Notes under the pieces: model-generated
What the model was told of the DNA's origin: nothing
The model's input: the letters and a program-made list of their open reading frames with translations, nothing else
Database searches by the model: none
Shown here: positions 47,161 to 58,510 of the stretch, in pieces
Position numbering within the stretch: the stretch's first letter is position 1
Layout of the letters: each line of letters starts with the position of its first letter
Assembly (NCBI RefSeq): GCF_030272615.1
Contig: NC_081411.1
Span: 827,568,897 to 827,632,896, forward strand
Direction: 5' to 3'
From: Cryptomeria japonica
Lineage: Eukaryota; Streptophyta; Pinopsida; Cupressales; Cupressaceae
Length of the DNA stretch: 64,000 nucleotides
Position numbers and translations under genes: made by a program

Positions 47161-47308
47161 TAACAACAACGACAACAACAACAACAACAACAACAATAAT
47201 AATAATAATAATAACAACAACATCAACAATAATAACAATAATAATAATAACAACAATAATAATAATAATAATAATAATAACAAGATTAAGAACAACAACA
47301 ATAATAAT
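47161..47308 (+). repeat. Compound (AAC)n/(AAT)n microsatellite
   Basis: About 150 bp of interrupted AAC and AAT trinucleotides. A minus-strand frame of Val and Ile codons is a by-product of the repeat. Confidence 0.95.
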
Positions 47309-47580
47309 GGCCATAAGAATTATGTTTTTGCTTGAAAAACCCTAGTTTAATCTATTTTGTTGTCTCCTTGTTTTGTGTTGCAGGTTATAGGAGTTTTTGT
47401 GAAGTGCTATTTTGTAAGTTAAGGAGGCAAAACTCGAAACAATTTACCATTATAATGGCCATAAAAAGAGCTTAAATCTTTCAAAATATGTTATTTCCTC
47501 TTGCTTTTATATTCTCAAATTTTGTACTAAAATTTGGTAGGCCTAAAAGTCATTAAAAACAATTTGTAATTGTCCTAAAA
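47309..47580. other. No gene seen
   Basis: Short spacer between the microsatellite and the first ORF1-only LINE. Confidence 0.4.
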
Positions 47581-47599
47581 TTTTATTTATATTTTGTTG

Positions 47600-49308
47600 T
47601 TTTTTATTAGAAAAGCAACAAAACAAGGGTATTGTTCCTTTTTATAAACTGCCCAAGGCAAAAAAGAAAAAACAAAATAGGTTAAACAAGCCTTAAGTAG
47701 CAGGACAAAACCATAGTTAAGGGCAAGCTAAATCTGTAACAACCCAAAAGGACTCAAGAGTGAGGAGGAACATCAAAAAATCGGAACAAAGGAGTTTGGG
47801 TGGGGAGGCGAGGGGGGGGGGGGGGGCGCACGCGACTTTCCTTTCCGTCCGCGACAAACAACAATCCAAACAATACTTTCATTGGGATCAAGTTGGGAGA
47901 TCCCCTCAATAAAATTGTCCGCAGTAGGAGCAGATTGTTGTTGCGGAACAACGTTTGGAGTAGACTCAACAGGAGCAGACCTTTGCTGCAAAATGGGAGC
48001 AACGAGAGATGAAGCATCAAGGGCACAAGAGGCCACAACAAAAGCGACCAGAGGGCACATTAGCTGACAGAGGCACCACCTCATCCTGGGAGGGGTCCTT
48101 ATCCACATGTAAGGAGACAACATCATCATAATCAAAAGTCATAACAGTTAAATGGTCAGTAGTAGTGTCTTTCCACCAAGTAGCATCACCTTTATGGCAA
48201 GAGAGAATAATCTGAAACTAAACGACCCGTTGAGAAGCATCTTGGACAGCAAAAGGGGAGACACTCATAATCCAACGATTAAGTCCAAGGCCTATGCCCA
48301 ACCATGAGGACCACATCCTCCGTGAGTGACAAAGAGATGTCAACGTCGATTAAAATGCAAGCGAAGATAGAATGGCCCATGGTGGACATGGCATCATCAA
48401 CCTTCAAGAATTGACCAATAGTGCTGCCAATGGCCTTGTAACAAGAATGCTCCCAGAAATGAAGGGGTTGGTTGGGAAGATGCACCCAAACTGGATGCAC
48501 ATTAAGTGGTTTGGTAAGAGGGTCAAAAGGAGGAGTCCAAGGCTTGACCAAGAGATACTTGACTCCCCAAGCCCACAACTTACCCAACACGAAGTCACAA
48601 TCATCAAGAGAAGCAAATGAAGCAATGAAGAAACCCCCAGCACAAGGGAAACATTCAATGCAACCAGCAACCAAAGGATTTCAAGAATTACTCACCCAAC
48701 GATGGAGGTCAAGGTGAGAAGGTCGTAACCCAATAAATCTGCACACCAAACCACAACATTGGTAGTAGCCAACGTTATCTATCACATCTTGGCCACAAAC
48801 CACCACAGGGGAAGTCTTGGCACAAGAGAGTCCCCTTGGGAGGAGGAACAACAATAGCCACATGAGCAAAGCTATGTCCTCTAGAAGAAGGTCCAAGAAC
48901 CCCAGCACCAGAGGTCCTTGACAACATCTGACCCACCTGCCAAAGAAGCCGATGAGGGAGCCCCTTTTGAACAAGGGTCAATAGAAAAGGGGAAAGTGGC
49001 CGTTGCAGAGCGTGAAGGAAGAAGAGGGACCAAGAGGCTCTCAAGAGCTGCAACAACACCTGCACCCACAACAACACTACTAGCATCGACACTTGGAAGG
49101 GCAACAACAACAACATCAGGAGGGGCATCACGACACCCAACCCACCTACACTAGGAAGAACAACAACAACATCAGGAGGGGCATCCACGACACCCAACCC
49201 ACATGCTACCAGCACAACAAGAGATGAGGGCACAGGGGCAACGAACACAACGACAGAGGAGTTTGAAAAGGGCATAGCGAGAAGACCGTTAGAAGCCATT
49301 GCACATAC
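47600..49308 (-). mobile_element. ORF1-only LINE, copy B (~1.71 kb)
   Basis: On the minus strand the element starts 9 nt before the ORF1 ATG and ends ...TTTTCTAATAAAAAAC at 47599-47610. It has ORF1 and a T/G-rich 3' UTR, with no ORF2. Diverged flanks TTTTATTTATATTTTGTTG (47581-47599) and CATTACTTATATTCCATTG (49309-49327) look like an old target duplication. Length matches copies C and D closely. Confidence 0.7.
47773..49299 (-). pseudogene. LINE ORF1 (DUF4283, zinc knuckle), copy B
   Basis: Start ATG 49299-49297 (MASNG). Several frame changes follow. Recognisable parts are PVVVCGQDVIDNVGYYQC (about 48800), GGFFIASFASLDDCDFVLGK, LLVKPWTPPFDPLTKPLNV, PVWVHLPNQPLHFWEHSCYK and TIGQFLKVDDAMSTMGHS (48674-48279), then a frameshifted zinc knuckle (PFAVQDASQ in one frame) near 48240, and the C-terminal WIVVCRGRKGKS ending at 47773. 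The N-terminal third is Val/Leu-rich only because of frame loss. A 15-base G run (47812-47826) marks one likely slippage site. ORF1 proteins of plant L1 elements bind the element RNA. Confidence 0.8.
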
Positions 49309-49327
49309 CATTACTTATATTCCATTG

Positions 49328-51029
49328 TTTTTTATATTAATAGTAGCATAAAAAAGGTGATACCCCCAAATACAACAACCCAGGGGACGTAAAACCAACC
49401 AGAAAATCAATAGCAACATATTAACAACACATTAATCACAGACTATGAAGATAAAAAAATACTAGCCATAACGACACTTCCACAACAAAACAGGCAAAAA
49501 GAAAAACCTGTCAAGCCAACAACTCAAAACCCATCTCAAGGAGGGGGAGAAGCACCCAAGCCTTGACAAAGAGGGGTTTGGAGGAGGGGGGAAGACTTCC
49601 CCTTCCGCTTGCGACAAACGACAATCCAAGCAATATTGTCACAATGACCCTGAAAGGAAGGATTGAGCGAGGAGGTCCCCACAATGAATCTATCCACCAT
49701 GGAAGCAGGTTATTGTAGTAAATCAGTAGAAGGTTTTAACGACAAACAACATTAGAAACAGGTTCAACAGGAGTAGAACGAGGTTGCAGAACATGAGAAC
49801 TAGGGGTGGGGGCCTCAGTAGAGAAGGCCAAAATAGTAGAAGCGAGAGGATCAATAGGAGCTTCAACAACAGTGAGGGCATAACCTCCTCCTGGAAGGAG
49901 ACAGCATCCTCATGAGAGGAGCCAACGGTGATCGTCAAATGATCAGTAGTAGCATTTTTCCACCAAGTAGCAGCACCCCTATGACAAGGAATAGAACAAT
50001 TTGAAGTAAGATGAACTGTTGAGAAGCATTCCTGACAGCAAAAGGGGAGGTCCTCATAATCCAACAATTGTGTCCATGGCATATCCCCAACCATAAGAAC
50101 TACATCTCTCGAGAGAGGCGAAGAGATGATGTCGATTAAAATGTGAGCAAAGTTAGAGTGCTCCATAGAAGACGTGGCCTCATCCACCTTCAAGAAACAT
50201 CCAATGGAGTTGCCAATAGCCTCGTAGCAAGAAAGATCTTAGAAATGGAGAAGAAGATTAGGAAGGCGAACCCAAACTGGACGCACATTAAGTGGTTCAC
50301 TAAGGGGGTTAATAGAAGTTGTCTACAACTTCACAAAAAGAGAGTGATCAACCCAAGCCCACAACTTTCCCAATACCAAATCTCTTTCCGAAGAAGAAAT
50401 AAAGTTAGCAATGAAAAACCCCTTAGCATAGGGACAAAGTTCAATGATATGAGCAACCAGAGGCTTCCAAGAAACACTCACCCAACCATGGAGGTCTGGG
50501 AGAGAAGGCTAGAGTCCAGTAAATCTGCACACCAAAGCACGACATTTATAGAAATCAATATTATCCACAACATCCTATCCACAAACCACCATAGGGGAGG
50601 ACTTGGCACATGGAAGAGGGAAAATCCCCTTAGGAGGATGAGTAGCAGCTTTGGCAACAAGAGCGAAACTTCGTCCACTAGTGAAAGGAGGTCTGGGAGG
50701 GACCAAGGCATCAACAGTATTAGGAGCATTCACAATCACAACATCAACACCGGTTGTAGAAAAATGATCTCCTAGACCTGCAACACCCATGGGAGGGGGT
50801 GGGCGAGGGCCCAAACTAGCCACAACAACATAACCCGCAAAGGGGGTGGGGGGGGGGGGTGACCCGACCAGAGCATCAACGGAAAATATACCACCCACAC
50901 CCAACACTATCACGTCTGCAAGATAGGCATCCCTTTGTACAAAAAGAGACACGATTAGCGGACACAGGCAAGCAGTTGGAATTCAAAAAGATCGCAAAGG
51001 CAGGAGAGCCGTTTGAGTCCATCGATAAA
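49328..51029 (-). mobile_element. ORF1-only LINE, copy C (~1.70 kb)
   Basis: Starts 7 nt before the ORF1 ATG and ends ...TTAATATAAAAAAC at about 49328-49340. Flanks CATTACTTATATTCCATTG (49309-49327) and CACTGTTTATATTCTCTTG (51030-51048) agree at 14 of 19 positions, a diverged target duplication. It lies head-to-tail with copy B, separated only by that flank. No ORF2. Confidence 0.7.
49536..51022 (-). pseudogene. LINE ORF1 (DUF4283, zinc knuckle), copy C
   Basis: Start ATG 51022-51020 (MDSNGSPAFAIFLNSN). About 495 codons with frameshifts and stops. DUF4283: GFFIANFISSSERDLVLGK, INPLSEPLNVRPVWVRLPN, SCYEAIGNSIGCFLKVDEA and HSNFAHILIDI; then LMVGDMPWTQLLDYEDLPF and the zinc knuckle CCQECFSTVHLTSNC (CX2CX4HX4C). 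The end WIVVCRKRKGKSS precedes the TGA at 49538-49536. A closer relative of B than of D. Confidence 0.82.
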
Positions 51030-51048
51030 CACTGTTTATATTCTCTTG

Positions 51049-51740
51049 TTGTATGAGAATTGTTCTTCATATTTAGAACATTCAACATATATAAAAATAA
51101 TAATATATGAAATTATATATTATAAATTTTACCATTTAAAATATAGTTTTAAAGAATAATAATAATTTCATTGTTTTATTTTGGTTCCTCCTAATGGAGG
51201 TGTAGCGTCTTCCATGGAGGTCATGAGCCCCATGGTAGTTGCAACCTTTGTGGAGGATGTTGTGTCCCCATAAAGGGACACAACCCCCTTTTTTAAAACA
51301 AAAAAATTTATTAGATTTTTATTTATTCTAAAATAATTTTTGTTTATTAAATTTTTTAAAATAAAACAAAAATAAAAAACTTCTTTTTTACATAAAAAAA
51401 AATACAATGTATGTATTAAAAAAAAACAATTTAACTAAAAATAATAATTTTTAATTTCAATTTCATAAAAGATGTATATAGATATGTATATTAATGAAAT
51501 ATATGCATAGATTTATATATTTAAAAGAAAATAAAGAAAAGATACTTGTGCATATATATCCTTACAGTGTAAACACACACACGTGTACACATGTCAAAGT
51601 TTGCATATTTAACTAAATTTTCAACTTGTATGAAGAAGCCTAATATAAAACAAAAAGAAAAGAGATGTTTGAAATCAAATAAGAAAAAATAGACATTACA
51701 ACAATCGCAAAGGGACAAAGGAAATTAAAATCCGTGAAGG
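51049..51740. other. No gene seen
   Basis: Very AT-rich sequence with A-runs. Confidence 0.45.
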
Positions 51741-51750
51741 AGGTTATCCT

Positions 51751-52800
51751 TATTGAGGAACAATGAGGGCTATTACACAGAATGTTAGGGCCATCAATGT
51801 CATGCCCCTAATAAACGAAATATGGTCAAACACCAAATTGACCAAAGCTTTAGTTGACATCATGTTATTGCAAGAAACAAAATGGAGTTGGTAGGAGAGT
51901 GAGGATAGAATGAAGAATTGGAGACAGTGGAGAGGAGTCTTTGTGGGTGCAAATGGAGCATTGGGAGGATTGGGAGTCTTATGGAATCTTGTTATTTTGA
52001 CAGGGGATTTAGTGGATAACAATCAAAACTGGTAGTGAATAAAATTCAAAATGTTGCAAGGGAATGGGTGTTTCTTCATCTTTAATATTTATGAACCTAT
52101 ACCCACAACTAGTAAAAGAATGATCTAAACTAAAATCTCGGATCCTAAATACAAAATCTGAAAGGAGAAAGGGTGATTTTGGCAAGATATTTCAATGTTA
52201 CTGTTAACAATTCATAAAAGTGGGGTGGATTAGCACAGTTATCACAAGTACAATTGGATTTCCAAAACTTTATAGATCATAATCATTTGAGAGACATTCA
52301 ACCTCATAACAATATCTTCACCTAGATTAATAGGAGAAAGGCTTCACAAGTATAACTGGGAGATTAGACCACTTCCTTATTGCTATTGATTGGGAGAATT
52401 TGTCAGTGGCCCACAAAGCATATATTCTTCCCCTTATTGGTTCATATCACTATTCGGTGTAGCTATAGATTATCCTAGAGAAACCTCCAGAAAGGTGCCC
52501 CTTCAAATTTGAAAATATGTGGTTAAGAGATGAACGTCTAGAGGACCTACTAAAGGAGTGGTGAAATGAGGTTGATGTGGGGAATCATTCATGACCATTT
52601 CAATTGAGAAAAAAATTGAGCTATGTAAAAGGAAAACTGAAGGAGAGGAACAAATCTCATTTGAAAAATATATATTAGAAGAAAAGGACAAAATTGAGGA
52701 GTTAGTTAAGTTAAATGAATCAGTCATTGAGAAAGGGATGATTGGAGATGATTTCGATTGGTTTATTGGATAGGGATTGATCTTCACAATCTTTGGTATT
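51751..52800 (+). pseudogene. LINE ORF2 endonuclease relic
   Basis: Start MRAITQNVRAINVMPLINE at 51751, then DIMLLQETKWSW, GVFVGANGALGGLGVLWN, ARYFNVTV (normally the GDFN site, frame-shifted), FTSITGRLDHFLIAIDW and LPLIGSYHYSV. This is the order of the APE-type endonuclease of L1 elements. Later, 52591-52770 is open and highly charged (EKKIELCKRKTEGEEQISFE), as in the linker before RT. No RT motif is seen before the copy D insertion, and stops are numerous. Confidence 0.75.
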
Positions 52801-52850
52801 GAACCTATTTCTTTCTCAATAGAAAGTGCTTGAAGAGGTAGAGGATACAC

Positions 52851-53376
52851 ACAATAGTAAGATAAGTATAATGCAAGAAGAATTAAATAATGTTTAACAA
52901 ATATCTAATACATTAACATACTAGTTAGCATAGAAATATAAGTTACATATTGTAGCACAAAAATCAATGACTAAAGTAAATTACTAATAAATTTGTTCAA
53001 TGTATATCTAGTGAAAAAAATGGTTGCAATGAATGTAGGAACATATCATATTGCCTAAGACTGGTTTTTAACAAGAATGTGCTAAATTTTAGAATCACGC
53101 ATAGATCTAAAGTGTCAACTCAATAATTTGAAGCATTTATTAAACCCCTTCCGCTCTTGTTTGAACATATGAATAGAGGAATATAGAAAAAGAGGGGCTA
53201 TAAAATAAACACTCAAAGTGAGGAGGAAAAGTTAAAGTTGGGGAAGAAGAGTGCAAGAGAAGTCATAAAGAGACTTAAAAGTAGTTGACTTAGGAAAAGA
53301 GAGCGGTGATCAAGTCAAGGTTGAGATTAAAGTAGTTGAACATTTAGCAAGGAAATATGCATAAATGTTATAATTG
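52851..53376. other. No gene seen
   Basis: Possibly more of the decayed ORF2, but no motif recognised. Confidence 0.4.
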
Positions 53377-53390
53377 CACGTGAGTTGTTT

Positions 53391-55085
53391 GTTTTTTATT
53401 AAGGAAAACAAGTTTTTAAGGGACCAAAAACCCTATACAAGACAGGTTTTAGAAGGACCTGCAACCCGAACTGAAAGATAAACTTGAAAGTCCACTCAAA
53501 GAAACAGAACACAAAAGAGACATGGCACAACCAAACACAAAAGGGGGAACAACACAAAGGGACCCCCAACAAAACCCAGTAGGCTACAAAAGACAGTAGC
53601 CCCAACCCAATAAGGACAGATCAAGAATTTGATCTGCCCTTGTGGGATCGAAGAGTCACATCAAAAGAGGATTGGGACAATTTAGATTTTTTTCTTTTAA
53701 CAGTAATCCATCCCTCCTCAACCCTAGCATCAACCTTTTGCCAAGAGGATGGGTCTAGAATAGAGGACCTCCCATCACCAGGAGGAACACAACCAACATC
53801 CAGAGAGGCAGGGACAATAGAAGTCGGAGAATTAGACAAAGGTCCAACAGCAGTCTGGGAAGCAGGAAGTCCATCCACCGAAGAAGAAGATCCAACATTT
53901 TTCAAATGATCGGTCAGGATGCCACCGCAAGCATCCACACACTCCTGAGGCAAAGCTGCACTAGAAACAGAGGCACAATACCATCGGCCTGAGGAACCTG
54001 CACAACCACCTGGGAAAAGCTTTTCTTTTTAACACAATAGTGTTCAGAGGAGGCACCCTTCCACCAAGAAGCAGATTTTTTTTTTCTTTTTATCAGTTTC
54101 ACACCGTGTAACATGTCCAGTCTGGAAGCACTTTCGACATCTAAAGGGGATACCCTCAAAGTCGAGCGGTTGGACCTAAGATCCCAAGGAAGATTCAATC
54201 TCTATCTCAGCTGGAAGCCCTTTAGAAACATCCATGTTAACCAATATCCGAGCATAAGTAGAATGATAAATTTGGAAAGAATCCATATCAATCATTAGGA
54301 ATTCGCCTAAAGCCTCCCCCACTTCCTCTAGTAGAGAGTCCGTCCATAGATGAAGGGGAAGGTTAGGGAGCCTAACCCAAATAGGAATCTCATTAAATGA
54401 ATCAGTAGATGGGTTAAAACCTGAGAACCAGGGTTTAACCATCAAAACAAATTTGTCCTCCCAGCTGAAAGGATTAGTACTTAAATTTTTCGATCTATCC
54501 TCAACATATTCAAATTTAGCAATGAAAAAACCCTTGGCTAAAGGAAAAATGTTAACTGAACCTTTTAAGAGCGGTTCCCAGTTTTGGGAAATCCAAGTGT
54601 GCAGCTGAGGGAGGCTAGGCCAAAAGCCCCAAAACCTACAAATTAGACCATGAGATTCAAACGCAGAGGAGTTGTGGATAACCTCCTTTTCAATATCAGC
54701 AGACATCCTGAAAACCAAGGGTTTGCACACAGTAACAGCCACAGGCCCCAAGCCACAGGAAACCCGATTAGTATTTGAGGGCGTCAGATGCACTAGATCG
54801 CCATCCACCATATTACTAGCAGCAAGTGAGGCAAGAGGCATAAAAGCTCCCGGACCCCCCGCCAAGGCATAAACAGAAACCTCCGTCGATGCCCCAATCG
54901 TAGCAGCCACACCAGGGGGTGCAGCATTCGGGAGAGGAGGTGGGACGACATCCGCAGCCGGTCAAAGCTAGGCGGCTGCAACAGAAGGTCCTAGGGTGGC
55001 AGGCTTCGCAACGGCTGCAGCAGACGGCCTTAGGGCAGCAGAAGGCTTCACAGTGGCAGGCATCGCGATTTTTGGAATGTGCTTC
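53391..55085 (-). mobile_element. ORF1-only LINE, copy D (~1.70 kb), with target duplication
   Basis: Flanked by the exact 14-bp duplication CACGTGAGTTGTTT (53377-53390 and 55086-55099). On the minus strand it starts 22 nt before the ORF1 ATG, carries ORF1, a T/G-rich 3' UTR of about 230 bp, and ends ...CCTTAATAAAAAAC. ORF2 is absent, yet both ends are defined by the duplication, so the element inserted in this form. Confidence 0.9.
53621..55063 (-). pseudogene. LINE ORF1 (DUF4283, zinc knuckle), copy D
   Basis: Start ATG 55063-55061 (MPATVKPSAALRPSAAA). Stops occur after SVAAA, then 54910-54176 is open: VCKPLVFRMSADIEKEVI, ESHGLICRFWGFWPSLPQL, KGFFIAKFEYVEDRSKNL, VLMVKPWFSGFNPSTDSF, PIWVRLPNLPLHLWTDSL and RILVNMDVSKGLP. 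A stop is followed by the zinc knuckle CRKCFQTGHVTRC, which has one residue fewer than CX2CX4HX4C. Frameshifts fall in the A-rich run at about 54069-54083 and near 53975. The C-terminus 53953-53621 is open and ends VEEGWITVKRKKSKLS and a Ser-rich tail. The least decayed of the four ORF1 copies. Confidence 0.88.
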
Positions 55086-55099
55086 CACGTGAGTTGTTT

Positions 55100-56310
55100 A
55101 TTTCTTCTATTGGATTGTTGGATTTGTTAAGACCTTGAATTACTCTAATACACATGTAGAGTTAGACACTCTTAACAAGGAACTCTACTAGAAGATATAG
55201 TGTGATGCTCTAAGAAGCATCAATGATAAAATAGTAGAGATTGTTAGGAAATTCTCACAAAAGAAAGATGATGAGACTGTTGTGTTAAAATATTAAATAC
55301 AATATTGCATGCACAAGTCTTGATATTGTCATTAAATAATTTGGAGATGCATTTAAAGGTAGTGGATCTTCATAATGCATAATTATAATAGTTGACAGGT
55401 CTCATAAGAAAGATTTAAAGAGATAGCTACTAAGACAATTTAACTCATTATGTGCTTGGCATCTAGCCTTGCACAATGCAATGAATTTGTGATAAATATA
55501 GTTTTGGTGCACATGCTTGAGTTTGCATAAATGGAAGGAATTTTCAGTTCATGATAGAAGCGTGTAGTTTTTGTTCCCTTTGTTATAAATCATTTTCCCT
55601 TTAATATGTTATACTTTTGGTGTTCTAAGGATAGAAAACATAATTATGTTGTTGTCTAATTATAATGTATTCACAGTGCAAAAAATACTTATTTGTAGAT
55701 AGAAAATGCATGGATAAGTATCATTGTGCATGCACATAGCTAGGGGTAATCATGTCTAGATTGTATTTAGGGACATGATGTTACACTTGACTTGTAGTTC
55801 ATGATAAGTAATTTTGTACTATAATTGGATTTAAACACAAGATTCTATGAATAGGTTAGGAAACACTAGGGATGTCCCTAGCACTATAACAAGTAAACAG
55901 TTGAATAATTGATTGAATAATTGATTCTTTATGAGACAATAATATATTACAAGTTATTTTCTATATGAGTACTCTTGTAATTAGACTACAGTGTTTTCTT
56001 AATTCAAACATGAATAGTTAGGATCTTATTGAACACACCTCAAGACTGAGATGGGGGGTGAATTAGTCTTGAACAAATTTTAAAACTTATTAGCACAATT
56101 CAGTTCTCACTTAAAACATTAATTTGATCAATAATAATGGAAATAAAGAAATAAACATAGATGCAAAAGAGAGCCAAATTTGCATGGAAAACACAAGAGG
56201 GCAAAAACCATGATGAGAGTCAACTCACACTATATGAACATTTACTGCAATATTTGTTTTAGGGCTCATTGCCCAAGGAATCTCACTGCTCTTGGAAGGA
56301 CTTGCAAGCT
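55100..56310. other. No gene seen
   Basis: AT-rich sequence, stops in all frames. Confidence 0.45.
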
Positions 56311-56314
56311 GAGG

Positions 56315-56374
56315 TTCACTACCTTAGGGCAAGATACAAAGGACTTCACTACCTTAGGGCAAGTTACAAAGGAC
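56315..56374 (+). repeat. Two-copy 30-bp tandem repeat
   Basis: TTCACTACCTTAGGGCAAG starts at 56315 and 56345. A weaker third relative (TCACTGCCTCAAAGAAAG) follows near 56389. Confidence 0.85.
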
Positions 56375-56419
56375 TCGAAGGTTGAAAATCACTGCCTCAA
56401 AGAAAGATACAAAGATGAA

Positions 56420-58134
56420 TTGGATTACAAAGTATATGCCTTCAACATCACAGCATCGGGTAGTCTCCCTTAAATGTAGACGCTCTTGACTCATTGCCTC
56501 AAGGAATGTTTTGACAATTTAGCTCCAAAACACTCACCACACACATTTGCTACCTCAATTTTGCATCTTCCACAATCCACCCTTAATGCACACAACTTGA
56601 AAATGAAATGATCTTCACTATATACCATCTGCATGATCACAAAACATCAATTGGGTTGTCTAGAATAGGGGACAATGAGTGATCCCAACAAATTGGCCAC
56701 CAAAATATAGTTGTGATGAAAGAGGTCATATACAAGAGATAGAGAGGACCTAAAACATCATAGCACATCATCCAATGTAGTCCCAAACATCACACGTACT
56801 GGCACACATCCTCCAAAGTTAGCAACAAGGTAACGTGTAGGCAAAACATGTAGCACATAACCAATTGACCCAAAATACATCTTCCAAATGAATTCTCTCA
56901 ATGTGGATCCTAAAAAGGCATAGTATGACCCAAATACAACCCAACACACTCATCAATGCTAGCGCAAACCCCTAGGAGAAAAGTGCAAGCAAGAGAACAA
57001 GCCTTATTGGTTAGATAATTGCAAATTGCCCTAAAAATCAACCCCAGACGTAACGCGACACCAAAGAGATAAACCAACATCATCCAGACCACATGGTTAC
57101 AGCCCTTATCCTTCCAACAAAACTTCCAAACACTCCTATTTTGAAAAACCAAAACAAGCGGGCACAACCAAAATAGATATATAATTGTTCATGCCTAAAA
57201 GGCCAGGAAACAAAAACACAAAAAAAAACATCACAAAAAAACTTGAAATGCATTTCATCACTTGAAAATTGAACTATAACACTACACAAACATTATAAGC
57301 ATGTCCTCCAAGCCATAGCAACATAAAAATTCATGTAGAGAAATGCAAAGCATTCTCCATATCAGACTTGTCAACCAACCAAACTACCAACAAACTGCCT
57401 TAACTAGAAGAATCGACTGCAACAATAGGGACTTGAAAAGATACGAGTGCAACATCCACATAGTATAAACATTATATCCAAAACAAGAAATCCACTTTTG
57501 CAAATGCAGAGAAATGCAAAGCATTCTTCCAACCAATCTTCAACACATTTTTCTACATTCATACTCTTTTGGAGACCAAAACACTTTGATACACCATTTT
57601 CTCACTCAAGAGAAACTAAGGAGATAGTGCAACAACTTGTAGTATGGATAAGATCATTTGAAAAAAACATCACTTCAACATCATGCTTCTAATCCTCATC
57701 TCAATGCTATTAATTCGCATCTTGATACTAATAATCCTCAACTCAGTGCTTCTAATCCTCATCTAAATATTATATCATCATGATACCATCTTTGTTATCA
57801 ATCACGAGCATCAACAACATACTGAATGTAGGCATCACCACCATCACAATCATAAGGATACAAGAGCAAGCCCCATATGAACATCTTTATTATCATTGTT
57901 CTCCATATTCAACACCACATTGATGGTGGATATCCAATCAAGGATGTTCATCAACAACATTTCTATTCAATTTCATATCATCAATTATCAACATCAACTA
58001 TGAACCACCCATCCAACATATATTTGCACTTCAAATCAACACTTGGCACCAAAACAACATAACATTTGAGTGAAACAAATATTTGATAGAACAACCATCA
58101 ACCATGCTATCAAATTTCCACAATCCATATCATA
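56420..58134. other. No gene seen
   Basis: Non-coding sequence rich in CATCA/TCATC words. No domain recognised on either strand. Confidence 0.45.
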
Positions 58135-58228
58135 ATTCTTTTTGAGCTTCTGGATTAGATTGTGTGCCAATTTTTTTTATCATCAACCATTTTTGGCACA
58201 CAATCTAATCCAAAAGCTCAAAAAGAAT
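58135..58228. repeat. 36-bp near-perfect hairpin
   Basis: Left arm 58135-58170 and right arm 58193-58228 are reverse complements with one visible mismatch. The loop is 22 bases. Arm core: GGATTAGATTGTGTGCCAA. No poly(T) terminator, coding frame or target duplication identified. Confidence 0.95.
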
Positions 58229-58347
58229 CATCAACCATCTGAGATATCAATCTCGTCATCTCCATCATGATAGTCTCCATCATAGCTTTGCACATAATTG
58301 CATCATGTAAAAACAATAAGCACATTATCAATGGCATCACACACGCT

Positions 58348-58510
58348 GAGGGTTGACACCAATGGACAACACCATAACTGCACTAACAACATCTCCAATA
58401 TCCTCCACAATATTGAGGGTTAATAACAATGGACAACACCATAACTACACTAACAACAATCTCTAATATCCTCCAAAATATTGAGGTTTGACATCAATGA
58501 CAACACTTAC
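58348..58510 (+). repeat. ~67-bp tandem repeat, 2.4 copies
   Basis: GAGGGTT begins units at 58348 and 58415, and GAGGTTT at 58483. Shared core: AATGGACAACACCATAACT and AATATCCTCCA. Confidence 0.9.

Noticed and set aside
47081-47314. Val/Ile-rich minus-strand open frame
   Set aside because: It is the reverse reading of an AAC/AAT microsatellite.
47812-47826. G-quadruplex or regulatory G run
   Set aside because: A homopolymer within a dead ORF1 is better explained by slippage; a similar run occurs in copy C at about 50848-50859.
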